DNA from: Bacillota bacterium
GTDB lineage: Bacteria > Bacillota > Clostridia > Oscillospirales > Acutalibacteraceae
DNA: 64,000 nucleotides
Assembly: GCA_023410445.1 (NCBI GenBank)
Contig: JAEYPT010000001.1
Location: 310,001 to 374,000, forward strand
Reading direction: 5' to 3'
Program-made: the position numbers and the translations under genes
In this document: piece by piece, positions 50,713-60,138 of the stretch
Numbering within the stretch: the first letter of the stretch is position 1
Layout: every line of letters starts with the position of its first letter
Notes under the pieces: model-generated
Database searches by the model: none
The model's input: only the letters and a program-made list of their open reading frames with translations
Told to the model about the DNA's origin: nothing

Positions 50713-50815
50713 TGCTTCATTTCTACTAATTTTTAGTGAGAATAAGACGATATTATAACTGGACATGTTTTCGCTGTAATGCATTGCAAGCTATCGTTTG
50801 AATGGAGAAATTAAA

Positions 50816-51871
50816 ATGAAACATAATATCAAATGGGGCCTGATTTTCACTTTGACTCTTGCCCTTATTTTTTCGTCAACCTGTTTTGCATTTGCGGCAT
50901 CAGTTGGGGACCAGCTTACAAGTCCGGAAACCGGGTGGCAGAGATTCAACAGTAATGATTATACATATTTTCATTATTACGGTGATTATGCGGCGGGGGG
51001 GAATCCTCTATGTTATAAAGGTGATTATGTCTTATTTTATAATGGGGGCGTGGATTTCAAATTTAGTGGCACTGAAATTCGGCTTATTGCATGCCGCTAT
51101 AGTGGAGATTCAATTGACTCATACAGTAACAAGATCAATATTACAATTGATGGTGGAACAGCACATCAAATCAATGAAACATTTTCAGAAGTCGCAAATA
51201 CAAACGGAGAACAGACATATTTAAATATGGTTTATGAGAAGTCTGGACTTAATAGCGGTGTTCACACTGTAACAATATCTTCTCCCGGTTATAGAACTCC
51301 AGCGCCTGAAGTCCATACAGTTATTGACGCTGTTGATATAGATGCTACAGGATCAATGATTCCATATAATGTTCCGACCAACTTGCAGGCAACTCCGGGG
51401 GATTCTAAAGTATCTCTCTCATGGGAAAAAGTAGATGGCGCAACAAGTTATAACGTAAAGCGCTCCACGACAAAGGGTGGCCCATATACTAACGTTGCAA
51501 CTGGAGTTAACGATACAAAATACACGGATTTAACTGTTTCTAATGGCACTACATATTATTATGTCGTTTCTGCCGTAACCTCGAGCGGGGAAGGCCCTGA
51601 TTCCAATGAAGCTTCTGCAACGCCGCAAAAAGCTGTAAGTTCAAGTAATGCCATTCTTGACATCAGAATGGATGACGGATCTACGAAGGAATATCGACTC
51701 ACCAGCGATGAACTGAGCGACTTCTTAACATGGTATGAAAGCAGATCACGTGGGGAATCAAAAGCTTTTTATATCTTCAGGGTTAAGGGGGATGTGAGCC
51801 CGTTTAGCAGTATTGACAACTATATTCCGTTCAATAAAATCCTGTCTTATGACGTAAAGGCTTATAGCTAA
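50816..51871 (+). CDS. Secreted protein with fibronectin type III domain
   Basis: 351 aa. Signal peptide (IKWGLIFTLTLALIFSSTCF...AFAA), an N-terminal beta-sandwich of about 150 residues that resembles carbohydrate-binding modules, an FN3 domain (about 185-275; VPTNLQATPGDSKVSLSWEK, TYYYVVSAVTSSGEGPDSNE) and a C-terminal domain of about 70 residues. AT-rich. Located after the lysis genes at the right end, a usual site for lysogenic-conversion genes. GGAG ribosome site. Confidence 0.75.
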   Translation: MKHNIKWGLIFTLTLALIFSSTCFAFAASVGDQLTSPETGWQRFNSNDYTYFHYYGDYAAGGNPLCYKGDYVLFYNGGVDFKFSGTEIRLIACRYSGDSIDSYSNKINITIDGGTAHQINETFSEVANTNGEQTYLNMVYEKSGLNSGVHTVTISSPGYRTPAPEVHTVIDAVDIDATGSMIPYNVPTNLQATPGDSKVSLSWEKVDGATSYNVKRSTTKGGPYTNVATGVNDTKYTDLTVSNGTTYYYVVSAVTSSGEGPDSNEASATPQKAVSSSNAILDIRMDDGSTKEYRLTSDELSDFLTWYESRSRGESKAFYIFRVKGDVSPFSSIDNYIPFNKILSYDVKAYS

Positions 51872-51888
51872 TATTTTGAAGCAGTGGG

Positions 51889-51925
51889 CCCCTTCGAATC
51901 GATTTTCGAAGGGACTTATTTTATT
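51889..51925 (+). terminator. Terminator of the FN3 gene
   Basis: CCCCTTCGAA and TTCGAAGGG arms followed by ACTTATTTTATTTTT. Confidence 0.8.
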
Positions 51926-52012
51926 TTTCGACATTTTTTGACTTTATATGTTTCAGTTTCGGAAATATTCGTATATAATTTATATATCGAATAATATTGG
52001 AGAGAATCACGA

Positions 52013-52183
52013 ATGACCATCAACGATTTGAAACGGTTGGACAGACAAATCAGATTGATACCGGACCCGTTTGGACGAGGGTTTCAAACATTTAAGAGGA
52101 CGGCAACCGAGGCGTCAGAAAAATATGAATCCACAGGGGTGAAGCTTGTATCAGAGTATATAGCTTGGAAATGGAGGAAATAG
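52013..52183 (+). CDS. 56-aa protein at the right prophage end
   Basis: Begins MTINDLKRLDRQIRLIPDPF. Basic, probably helical, no membrane span. GGAGAG 9 nt upstream. No family recognised. Followed by a stem-loop at 52188-52212. Confidence 0.6.
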   Translation: MTINDLKRLDRQIRLIPDPFGRGFQTFKRTATEASEKYESTGVKLVSEYIAWKWRK

Positions 52184-52187
52184 AAAT

Positions 52188-52212
52188 CCCGTCAGCCTAT
52201 TGCTGGCGGGTT
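52188..52212 (+). terminator. Stem-loop after the last prophage gene
   Basis: CCCGTCAGC-N5-GCTGGCGGG, then TT. The following 76 nt to the arm repeats contain an AGGAGG without a usable start codon. Confidence 0.55.
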
Positions 52213-52287
52213 GAGCAGAATGAAAGTTTAGGAGGACAAAAATTAGAATACGCAAGGTAAATAAAAATATGCAAAATCATAGTAGAC

Positions 52288-52306
52288 ATTCCCACACTAT
52301 TCCCAC
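52288..52306. repeat. Candidate integrase arm-type sites, right end
   Basis: Two direct ATTCCCAC repeats (52288-52295, 52299-52306), 42 nt inside attR, matching those at 12302-12321. Confidence 0.6.
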
Positions 52307-52347
52307 CTAATAGCTAAAAAATGGCTGTATTTATAAAAATTTTAGTT

Positions 52348-52408
52348 CCCTGCTAAGGGAGTAGGTCGGGAAACCGGCGCGAGGGTTCAAATCCCTCTTT
52401 CTCCGCCA
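52348..52408 (+). repeat. attR core (3' part of tRNA-Ser)
   Basis: 61-bp exact copy of 12142-12202. It lacks the tRNA 5' half, so it is not a functional tRNA gene. Confidence 0.95.
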
Positions 52409-52410
52409 TG

Positions 52411-52447
52411 AAAAAGCCTGTAATCTTTTGAGATTACAGGCTTTTTC
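52411..52447 (+). terminator. Original host terminator of tRNA-Ser
   Basis: AAAAAGCCTGTAATCT pairs with AGATTACAGGCTTTTT around a TTTG loop. It lies directly after attR, where the pre-integration tRNA would end. Confidence 0.85.
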
Positions 52448-52535
52448 ATAATCTGTTTTGATCGAATTACCCCTACATTTACCGTGCTGATCGCGGTGGT
52501 CCGGTTTATTATGCCATCTCTACATTCAAGGCTTT

Positions 52536-53048
52536 TTAAATGACCAGACTAGGTGGTGCATAGACTCTTGCGGCAAGTTCGGAATCAAGCAAATAAAGCC
52601 CTTTGGGGTCCTTTCCGAAAAGATCATATCTCTTGACAATATCCTGCGTGCTTTTTTCTTCTTCGCCTTGCTCCTTTACAAACCAATCAAGAAACTGCAT
52701 GGTGCGAAAATCTTTTTGCTCATAAGCAACCGCATAAATATGGTTGATGGATGCGGTCACTTTTAATTCGTGTTCAAAGGCCGCATTGGCCGGTTCACGG
52801 AAATCTTCAAATATTTTGTCTGGCGCCTGTATGGTTTGCAGAAGGACCTTCTCGTCATTGTTTAACAGATATTTGATAAACAGCATTGCATGGTCGCGCT
52901 CTTCCTGAGTTTGAACATAAAACCAATTCCCAAATCCGTCGAGATTTTTGTCCGTATAGTAACTGTAAATATCCAGATAAAAATAAGCGGAATACCATTC
53001 CATATTGACCTGAGCGTTTAATAAAGAAGCTAACTCTTTATTCAGCAT
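52536..53048 (-). CDS. Non-haem ferritin
   Basis: 170 aa. Four-helix bundle with ferroxidase ligands in NAQVNMEWYSAYFYLDIYSY, QTQEERDHAMLFIKYL and KEQGEEEKSTQDI. Stores iron as a 24-mer and detoxifies Fe2+. ATG 53048 with GGAGAGG. The frame continues upstream to 53258 but without ribosome site. Confidence 0.95.
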   Translation of the reverse strand: MLNKELASLLNAQVNMEWYSAYFYLDIYSYYTDKNLDGFGNWFYVQTQEERDHAMLFIKYLLNNDEKVLLQTIQAPDKIFEDFREPANAAFEHELKVTASINHIYAVAYEQKDFRTMQFLDWFVKEQGEEEKSTQDIVKRYDLFGKDPKGLYLLDSELAARVYAPPSLVI

Positions 53049-53181
53049 GTTATCCTCTCCTTTTTCTAAAAATCTAGTATTTGCCGAGTTCCGGGATTCA
53101 TACCGATAATAACGGTTTCGTGCCCGGATCAGCGGAGCACCGATCTTTGGTAAAACCGAGTTGCTTTTTCCTTGTGAGTAA

Positions 53182-53210
53182 AGTATACTAATATTGTCCA
53201 CTTTAATCAA
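53182..53210 (-). promoter_or_regulatory. Ferritin promoter
   Basis: Minus strand TTGATT (53210-53205), 17-nt spacer, TATACT (53187-53182). ATTAGTAT occurs twice, once on each side of the spacer, possibly a regulator site. Nothing else is clear between here and 53442. Confidence 0.6.
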
Positions 53211-53442
53211 TACTAATTTTGCCGGGATTAAAGCTATTTTGCCTTCCTTTTTCGTCAAGTTTCATAATTGCTTGCCGGGATGGGGACCTCCAACTGCCCG
53301 TTGCCGTGAACGCTCTGATTTTACAGACTTTTGATTTCCACTTACAGTTTTTGTGGTAATATATTGCTATACGAAAAGCGCCGACAAAGGTGACGGTGCG
53401 GCATATCCCGGTGAAATCGAAGAGGGAACAGGTGATTCAAAT

Positions 53443-54681
53443 TTGAAGTTATTTTCCAATAAAGGACGTGCCGGAGCAATCGACTTTTTCAAATACATAG
53501 GACCGGGCCTGCTTGTTACGGTAGGCTTTATCGATCCCGGCAACTGGGCTTCCAACATTGCAGCAGGTTCGGAATATGGCTATGTGCTTTTGTGGATGGT
53601 CACACTGTCGACGGTCATGCTGATCATTTTGCAGCACAATGCGGCCCATCTTGGTATTGTAACCGGAAAGTGCCTTTCGGAAGCCGCAACGGAAAATCTC
53701 AGGCCGTGGCTGAAAAATTGCGTCCTTTTTACGGCTGTGGCTGCGGCTGTTTCAACCGCAATGGCCGAGATTCTGGGCGCAGCGATTGCGCTTCAGATGC
53801 TTTTCCGCATCCCGGTGAAAATTGCGTCCCTGCTGGTGCTGGTGGTTGTTTTGATTCTGCAGTTTACAAATTCCTATCGGAAAATTGAAAAAATTATCAT
53901 CGGTTTTGTATCGCTGATCGGTCTTTCCTTCCTTTTCGAGATTTGCATTGTTCCGATCGATTGGAGAAGCGCGGCGGTCGGCTGGGTTGCGCCCGTCTTT
54001 CCCAAAAACTCCATGCCCATTATTATGAGCGTTCTCGGAGCGGTGGTTATGCCGCACAATCTGTTTCTGCATTCCGAAATCATTCAAAGCAGGCAGTGGA
54101 ATTTGCAGGATGATGCCGTCATTCAAAAGCAGCTGAAGTACGAGTTCTCCGATACGCTGTTTTCCATGATGATCGGATGGGCGATTAACAGCGCGATGAT
54201 TCTGATGGCCGCGGCGACCTTTTTTACGCACAATATCGCCGTAACGGATTTATCGCAGGCAGGGAGCATGCTCCGGCCGCTTCTCGGGAATGCGGCTTCC
54301 CTTGTCTTTGCAGTTGCCCTTCTGTTTGCCGGCCTTTCCTCCAGCATTACGGCAGGTATGGCCGGGGGGAGCATTTTTGCGGGAATCTTTGCGGAGCCTT
54401 ATGATATTTCCGACAATCACACCCGGGCGGGAATCCTGATTACGATGGTACCGGCCGCGCTAATTATTTTTTTAATTTCTTCGCCGTTCGACGGCCTGAT
54501 TTACTCCCAGATGCTTCTTAGCATCCAGCTTCCCATCACGATTTTCACGCTGGTGTATCTTACCTCTTCTAAAAAAGTGATGGGGAAATACGCCAATTCC
54601 AAAGGCAACAAAGCGTTGCTTTGGGGCATTGCGCTGATCGTTTCCTTGCTAAATATTGCGCTTTTAGTCAGCTATCTTTAA
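53443..54681 (+). CDS. mntH: NRAMP-family Mn2+/Fe2+ transporter
   Basis: 412 aa, about 11 membrane spans. TM1 GFIDPGNWAS (DPGN, about residue 31) and TM6 VVMPHNLFLHSEI (MPHN, about 203) carry the transition-metal ligands including the Met typical of Mn/Fe carriers. Start TTG 53443 with AGGTGA; an in-frame GTG at 53353 would add 30 residues without a ribosome site. Flanked by ferritin and a VIT1-type exporter, a natural MntR/DtxR regulon. Confidence 0.92.
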   Translation: MKLFSNKGRAGAIDFFKYIGPGLLVTVGFIDPGNWASNIAAGSEYGYVLLWMVTLSTVMLIILQHNAAHLGIVTGKCLSEAATENLRPWLKNCVLFTAVAAAVSTAMAEILGAAIALQMLFRIPVKIASLLVLVVVLILQFTNSYRKIEKIIIGFVSLIGLSFLFEICIVPIDWRSAAVGWVAPVFPKNSMPIIMSVLGAVVMPHNLFLHSEIIQSRQWNLQDDAVIQKQLKYEFSDTLFSMMIGWAINSAMILMAAATFFTHNIAVTDLSQAGSMLRPLLGNAASLVFAVALLFAGLSSSITAGMAGGSIFAGIFAEPYDISDNHTRAGILITMVPAALIIFLISSPFDGLIYSQMLLSIQLPITIFTLVYLTSSKKVMGKYANSKGNKALLWGIALIVSLLNIALLVSYL

Positions 54682-54695
54682 ATCAGGGAAAGCGA

Positions 54696-55562
54696 TTATA
54701 AGCTGATTCCCAAAATATGTTTGACCGCATACCCAACCAGGAACGAAATGACGGCGACGCCGACGCTGATGGCGGCCATGCTCCAGAAGCCTCTCCGAAA
54801 AGATCGTTCCTTGGCAACAGAGAGATAGTAATTAAATCCGGCGATAATAATCAGGGCAATCACGACGGTCGCGGCCAGCGCCCACAGGTATGCGCCCGCC
54901 GGAAGAAGGAGATAGGGCAGAATCAGCAGTACGACGGTAATAAAATAAGAAAGCCCGATGATCAGCGTTGATTTCGCTGCATTTTTGCTTTCTTCTTCCC
55001 GTGCCGACAAATAGCCGGAACCCGCCATCGACAGCGTTGCGGAGATTCCGGTAATGAGACCGGCCATTGCGATAATTTTGGAATTCTGCATCGCCAGCGT
55101 ATACCCGGCGAGCGATCCGGTCAGTTCAACCAGAGCGTCATTCATGCCGAGGATGATATCACCGGTGTAATGCAGACGCTCCTCATCCAGAAGATCCAAC
55201 AGGACTTTTTCATGCTTTTCCTCATCTTCCAGCATTTGGCGAAGGTCCGGAATCCGGCTGATTTCCGCCCGGTAAGCGTTAATTCCTTTGCTCTCGCCGT
55301 GTTCAAGCAGCTTGATCAGGAAGGTGTACCCAAGCAGACTGCGGATGAACAGGTACAGCCGAATCAGTGCGTAATTCGGCTTGAGGGAAAGATTGGTATA
55401 TTTTTGAAAAATCTCAGCATGTTTTCGCTCGTCCTCCGCAATCGAGAGCAGAGTTTCCCGTTCTTTTTCGCTCTTCGCACTTTCGGCAATGCGTTGATAA
55501 AGGACCGAGCTGTTAACTTCCTCTTGCTGGTGAAGTGCGAGAATATCTTCCTTTTCTTTCAC
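54696..55562 (-). CDS. Ferritin-like/VIT1-family Fe/Mn exporter
   Basis: 288 aa. Residues 1-140 are a ferritin-like four-helix domain with Glu/His ligands (EEVNSSVLYQ, EDERKHAEIF, EDEEKHEKVLL). The rest is a CCC1/VIT1-type membrane domain with five spans (GMNDALVELTGSLAGYTLAM). This fusion (MbfA-like) exports or sequesters iron/manganese. GTG 55562 with AAGGAG 9 nt upstream. Confidence 0.92.
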   Translation of the reverse strand: MKEKEDILALHQQEEVNSSVLYQRIAESAKSEKERETLLSIAEDERKHAEIFQKYTNLSLKPNYALIRLYLFIRSLLGYTFLIKLLEHGESKGINAYRAEISRIPDLRQMLEDEEKHEKVLLDLLDEERLHYTGDIILGMNDALVELTGSLAGYTLAMQNSKIIAMAGLITGISATLSMAGSGYLSAREEESKNAAKSTLIIGLSYFITVVLLILPYLLLPAGAYLWALAATVVIALIIIAGFNYYLSVAKERSFRRGFWSMAAISVGVAVISFLVGYAVKHILGISL

Positions 55563-55713
55563 GGTATTCAACTCCTTATACTATTACTCTTGAAGCGAAG
55601 CGAAATTCGTAACGAAACCGCTTTGCTTTGGAATGGCGAACCATTTAAACTCAATATAGCACAAATTGCTTCGGTCGGAAAGACAGTTTTTACCATTGTA
55701 AATTATGACGGAC

Positions 55714-55768
55714 AGCAGAAGAACGGCGGCTTTCAAAATCAAAACCGACCGTTCTTTTGCTGTTTTTT
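55714..55768. terminator. Stem-loop between VIT1 and ABC exporter genes
   Basis: AGCAGAAGAACGG and CCGTTCTTTTGCT arms with a 22-nt loop; T6 on the plus strand, A-rich on the other. Confidence 0.5.
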
Positions 55769-55813
55769 GTTTTATTTTAATCTAGCATCGGTCCATTTGT
55801 AAGGTACTTGAAA

Positions 55814-58393
55814 TCAATCCATGTCATCCCGCAGCGCGTCGATGATATTTTCTTTTTTGATCTTGCTGACGGCATACAGCATGGTAATGAACACCACAAA
55901 GAGCACGCTGAACACGCTGATTGCCATACTGGCCCACGGGAACATAAAGTTGACGTCTGGGGCCATTCCCAAGTGAATCAGCAAGGAAGCGGCAGCCGCT
56001 GTGGGGAGTCCTATGATCAGCGCCTTCATGCCATAAAAGGCACACTCAAAATTCATCATCTTCTGGAAGGAGTGCTCGGACATTCCCACCGAGCGAAGCA
56101 TGGCAAGCTCCCGGCGGCGCAGCTTGATATTCGTGGAGATTGTATTGAACACGTTGGCAACCGCAATCAGCGAAATGATAAGGATAAACGTATAGGAGAA
56201 TACGTTGGCAATAAAGATGTAATTGCGGCTCTCATCCATCAGGTCATTATTATTGTACAGGTTGTACTCGGCGGTTGTGATTCCGGCAGCCTGAATCATC
56301 GATTTCATTTCAGCGACCGATTGCGAGGGATTCTTTGACCGAAACGTCAGGCCCTTAACAACCACAGGGTTGTCGGGAGTTTCAAACTTCTCTTTTAACG
56401 AATAGGGGGCCACTACCTCGAAAGTGAACGGCTGTTTCGACCCGGAGTTTGACAGGACCGGAAGCGAATCCGGCAGAATGGCATTGACAAACGTAATACT
56501 TACGCTTTGCGACTGTTCCGTCTTCGATTTGCCGTTTGCTTCGGGGGCGATGCTGAAATTCATGGAAGAACCCGTGAATAAGTTTTTTACCTGGTCAACC
56601 TTATCCACTGGATTGTTATTCTCTCTCATTTTAGCAAGGGCGATCAATTTTGCATTCGGACCGGTATATTCCTTTTCCGGTAAATTTACTTCTTTGAGAA
56701 TCTTTCGGTAGGAACTGTCATCAAGAAACTGAATGTTCATGGGAAGCTGGACCGTTTTGTCCGATGAAGTCCCTACAAATTTCCAGTAATCGTCGGAAAG
56801 ATCGCTTGCGTTGGCTGTGCAGGAAAACTTCATAAGCGCCTGATAGGAGCTTTCGGTGACACCGTCGGCGGTTTTCAGTTTGTCGTAAAGCTGTACCATT
56901 TTGGTGTCGTTCATGTCAGGTGTGGCAATACCGATGTCATAGGTCGTAAAAACGACTGCCCGCCCTGACGCCTGTTTCAAATCGGCTACCATGGAACTGG
57001 TTGAAACAAAAAGTACGACGCTTAAAACAAGCGACAGCACAATGCTGCGGTAACGCTTTTTGTTTCGCTTAAAGTTTTTCAGCGCAAGGGTTCCTTCCAG
57101 ACCGTAGAGATTCCGTGCAAGCGTTGAGATTTTAACTGCGTTGGCCTCCACTTTAACCTCGTTCGTCTGGCGAATACATTCCATCACGGGCACATTGGCG
57201 GCCTTTCGCGCCGGAATATCGGCTGAAATCAGGATAGTGATCATGCTGGCCACCACCGCAGCGAGAATCGCAGGGGCGGATATCGTTAGCGTTAAAGGGA
57301 CCCCGGCGAAGAGAATCGATGCAAAGTTTTGGGAGACGACGCGGATCACGAGTCCTGTCATGCCTATGCCGGTGAGAATACCGATCGGGATGCCGATGGC
57401 GCCGATGCAAAGTCCTTCAAACAGAACCGAATGACGCAGCTGCTTTGCGGTGGCTCCCACCGATGAGAGAATTCCGAACTGGTGGGTGCGCTCGTTCAGG
57501 CTAATGTTGAAGGAATTGTAAATCAAAAAGATGGAACCGATCATGACGATGAGGATTACAATGCCTCCGGCTGAATACAGAAATGCGTTGAATACCGCGT
57601 CGCCAGGATCATCCGAAAGCCCCATGAAGCGCAGCATTGAATTATTCAGGACGACAGCATGGTTTCCGGCTGTGTTGTTTGCATAAGAATGGACCTCACG
57701 CGGGTTTTTCAGCGTGACGAATAGGCTGAGATCATCTGCCGCGCTTTCGACATCTGCGGTTGTGATTGCGGTGTATCCCGGCGCGGAATCTTCCTCATAG
57801 CGGGGCGTTTGGCAGATGCCGACCACCGTGTAAGTTCTCTCTGTTTTTGTCCGGAGGGTTTCCTTTCCGGAGAGAAAAGGGATGTGCTGACCGAGGCTTT
57901 GGCCTCCGTTCATGCGGCTCCCGACCGCAAGAGTGAGTGTGTCACCCACATTATAATGAACGCCGCCCTTTGTGATGACGCTTCCCGAAACCAGAATCTC
58001 CCCGCTGTTTTTCGGAAGTCTGCCGGAAAGCACGGTGAGGGGCAGGGTATGAAAGGCGTTCTCATTGTATCCCGTGATAAAAAGATACGGTTTGCTGGGA
58101 TTTTTTCCACCGTCAAGTTTTGCGTAGCCGATATTCTCCACTGCTGCGGTGCTTGCAACTTTGTCGCAGCTTGCCTGCTTTGCCGCAAACGAAGAATCAA
58201 CGTCCTCAAACATGACGTGCCAGCCGCCGAATTTTTCCGCTTCACCGTTTGCCATATAGTTCAGCAGGGAGACGCCGAAGGTTGCTACGCCTGTGATCAT
58301 GGCGGCAGACAGAACCACTCCGATGATGGTAACGACCGTTCGGGTACGGCTCTTTTTCATGCTTTGCAGGGTGACTTTGTTGAAAATGTTCAT
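55814..58393 (-). CDS. FtsX-type ABC exporter permease
   Basis: 859 aa. N-terminal span, a long extracytoplasmic region, FtsX core with spans about 265-400 (GILSSVGATAKQLRHSVL), a second extracytoplasmic region (about 465-690) and a final FtsX unit (LRSVGMSEHSFQKMM). This double-FtsX layout fits MacB/BceB-like exporters for peptide or lipid-active compounds. Stop/start overlap TGATG with the ATPase gene. Last gene of the BlaI-RR-HK-ATPase-permease operon. Confidence 0.9.
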   Translation of the reverse strand: MNIFNKVTLQSMKKSRTRTVVTIIGVVLSAAMITGVATFGVSLLNYMANGEAEKFGGWHVMFEDVDSSFAAKQASCDKVASTAAVENIGYAKLDGGKNPSKPYLFITGYNENAFHTLPLTVLSGRLPKNSGEILVSGSVITKGGVHYNVGDTLTLAVGSRMNGGQSLGQHIPFLSGKETLRTKTERTYTVVGICQTPRYEEDSAPGYTAITTADVESAADDLSLFVTLKNPREVHSYANNTAGNHAVVLNNSMLRFMGLSDDPGDAVFNAFLYSAGGIVILIVMIGSIFLIYNSFNISLNERTHQFGILSSVGATAKQLRHSVLFEGLCIGAIGIPIGILTGIGMTGLVIRVVSQNFASILFAGVPLTLTISAPAILAAVVASMITILISADIPARKAANVPVMECIRQTNEVKVEANAVKISTLARNLYGLEGTLALKNFKRNKKRYRSIVLSLVLSVVLFVSTSSMVADLKQASGRAVVFTTYDIGIATPDMNDTKMVQLYDKLKTADGVTESSYQALMKFSCTANASDLSDDYWKFVGTSSDKTVQLPMNIQFLDDSSYRKILKEVNLPEKEYTGPNAKLIALAKMRENNNPVDKVDQVKNLFTGSSMNFSIAPEANGKSKTEQSQSVSITFVNAILPDSLPVLSNSGSKQPFTFEVVAPYSLKEKFETPDNPVVVKGLTFRSKNPSQSVAEMKSMIQAAGITTAEYNLYNNNDLMDESRNYIFIANVFSYTFILIISLIAVANVFNTISTNIKLRRRELAMLRSVGMSEHSFQKMMNFECAFYGMKALIIGLPTAAAASLLIHLGMAPDVNFMFPWASMAISVFSVLFVVFITMLYAVSKIKKENIIDALRDDMD

Positions 58394-59073
58394 CAGCGCA
58401 CCCTCTCGTCCCGTACGACGGTTCCGTCCGAGATCCCAATAATGCGGTCTGCCTGCAGGGCGATCGATTCGTCATGAGTAACGATGATGAGGGTCTGACC
58501 GTAGAGCTTATTGCTTTCTTTCAGAAGCTTAATGATTTCCTGTCCGTTTCGTTTGTCAAGGCTGCCGGTAGGTTCGTCGGCCAGCATGACCGCCGGGGCG
58601 TTCATCAAAGCGCGCCCGATGGCGACACGCTGCTGCTGGCCGCCGGAAAGCTGATTGGGAAGATGGGTTTTCCGGTCCTGGAGACCAAGCAGCTCCAACA
58701 AGTCGTTCAGCCGCTCCTTATTGACTCTCCGCCGGTCCATCAGGATCGGCATAGTGATGTTTTCTACAACATTCAGCGTGGGAATGAGGTTATGAAACTG
58801 GTAGATCAGCCCAACCTGCCGCCTGCGGAAAATGGCGAGTTTCTCATTGCTTTGTGCATAGATGTCCTGTCCTTCCAGATATACCTTTCCGCTTGTCGGC
58901 ACGTCCACACCTCCGATGATGTGAAGCAGTGTGGATTTGCCCGAGCCGGAGGAACCGATGATTGCGGTAAATCCCCCTTTTTCAATCGTAAGCGAAACAT
59001 GATCAAGCGCGGCAACCTGGTTTTCACCTTTGCCGTAGATTTTGCATAAATTTTCGATTTTTAAAAATTCCAT
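58393..59073 (-). CDS. ABC exporter ATP-binding protein (MacB/LolD type)
   Basis: 226 aa. Walker [12 protein letters not shown]-loop, signature [20 protein letters not shown], Walker [11 protein letters not shown], and the characteristic H-loop [12 protein letters not shown] 59073 with GGAGG. Powers the FtsX permease. Confidence 0.95.
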   Translation of the reverse strand: MEFLKIENLCKIYGKGENQVAALDHVSLTIEKGGFTAIIGSSGSGKSTLLHIIGGVDVPTSGKVYLEGQDIYAQSNEKLAIFRRRQVGLIYQFHNLIPTLNVVENITMPILMDRRRVNKERLNDLLELLGLQDRKTHLPNQLSGGQQQRVAIGRALMNAPAVMLADEPTGSLDKRNGQEIIKLLKESNKLYGQTLIIVTHDESIALQADRIIGISDGTVVRDERVR

Positions 59074-59148
59074 TCTGTGATCCTCCTTCGATACCCCTAT
59101 CATAAAGCTTTCAACTTACAGCTCTGTGACTTTCCGGTGAGAGAATCG

Positions 59149-60138
59149 TCACTTTGGGAAGCGAATGGAAAAGACCGCTCCGCCCTGCGGGTGATTTTTT
59201 GCGGTAATCGACCCGCCCTGCCTTGTAATAATCATTTTACAGAGAGCCAATCCGATTCCGTACCCGGTTGCGTTTGGGTTTTTTCCGCGATAGAACCGGT
59301 CGAACAGGTGGGGTAAATCTTCCTTTTCAAATCCCGCGCCGCTGTCGTGGATGCCAATTTCGGTAAACAGCGGGTTTTCTGTGCAGGCGATCTCAATGGT
59401 TCCGTTTTCGCCCGCGCTCTCCATGCAATTTTTAAGGATGTTCTGGATGGCTTCCGACAGCCAGCCTGAATCGCCCTTTAGGACAATCCCGTTCGGCACG
59501 TCTGTCTTCACATCTATGCTGTGCAGATCCATAGGAATGAGAAGCGGGCGAAGCGCAGTGCGGATCAACTGATCGGCATCGATCTGTTCACGTTGGAATA
59601 CCACAATGCCCGCGTCCAGACGGGATAATTTCAAAAGGGAAGTGAGCAGCCAATCCATCTGGTCGAACAGTTCTTTGGTTTCCCGAATCAGTGCTTTTCG
59701 CTCATTGGGGTCTGGATTATTCTCCAGCAAGGACAGAATCAGGTTGACGGAGGTGAGCGGGGTGCGAAGCTGGTGGGCGATGTCCGCCAGCGAATCGGCA
59801 AGATGCTCTTTTTCTTTTTTCAGCGCGTCGTTCTGCTCCCGGATGCGCAGCGTCATTTTGGTGATTTCGCTTTGCAGAATGGAAAGTTCACCCTCGTCCG
59901 ATTCTCCAATATACAGATGATCGGCGTTATGGAGCACCCGGTCAATTTCATCGGAAATCCGTGCAAGACTTTGATACCGCGCTTTGGTGAACGCGAAAAA
60001 CGCCGCGCCAAAAGCGGCGGAGGAAGTAAGGGCAAGGATTCCGGCCGCCGTATTGATTCTAAATCCGACCGCCGATGAGGCAACAGCGATCAAGGCGAAC
60101 AACAGGACAAATGGCCGAAGCTCTTTATTCCGCAGCAT
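59149..60138 (-). CDS. Sensor histidine kinase, intramembrane-sensing type
   Basis: 329 aa. Two closely spaced spans (about 9-26 and 31-52) with almost no external loop, like BceS; these kinases usually sense the state of their ABC transporter. HisKA with DIAHQLRTPLTS (His about 121), N box NILKNCMES, G boxes DSGAGF and GYGIGLALC. Start overlaps the regulator stop. Confidence 0.93.
   Translation of the reverse strand: MLRNKELRPFVLLFALIAVASSAVGFRINTAAGILALTSSAAFGAAFFAFTKARYQSLARISDEIDRVLHNADHLYIGESDEGELSILQSEITKMTLRIREQNDALKKEKEHLADSLADIAHQLRTPLTSVNLILSLLENNPDPNERKALIRETKELFDQMDWLLTSLLKLSRLDAGIVVFQREQIDADQLIRTALRPLLIPMDLHSIDVKTDVPNGIVLKGDSGWLSEAIQNILKNCMESAGENGTIEIACTENPLFTEIGIHDSGAGFEKEDLPHLFDRFYRGKNPNATGYGIGLALCKMIITRQGGSITAKNHPQGGAVFSIRFPK

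Larger units (their letters stand above)
12142..52408. mobile_element. Integrated siphovirus-type prophage, about 40.3 kb
   Basis: Bounded by a 61-bp exact direct repeat of the tRNA-Ser(GCT) 3' end. Contains a tyrosine integrase, immunity region, replication and partition genes, a full packaging, capsid, tail and lysis set, and accessory genes. All structural genes are open; only one methyltransferase is frameshifted, so the element could be inducible. Confidence 0.96.

Noticed and set aside
52213..52287. Small gene starting at ATT behind AGGAGG
   Set aside because: Only a 24-codon frame with a rare start; could be remnant sequence near the att site.
53259..53442. M-box or yybP-ykoY riboswitch before the NRAMP gene
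   Set aside because: Such leaders precede some clostridial NRAMP genes, but I could not match the conserved core motifs here.
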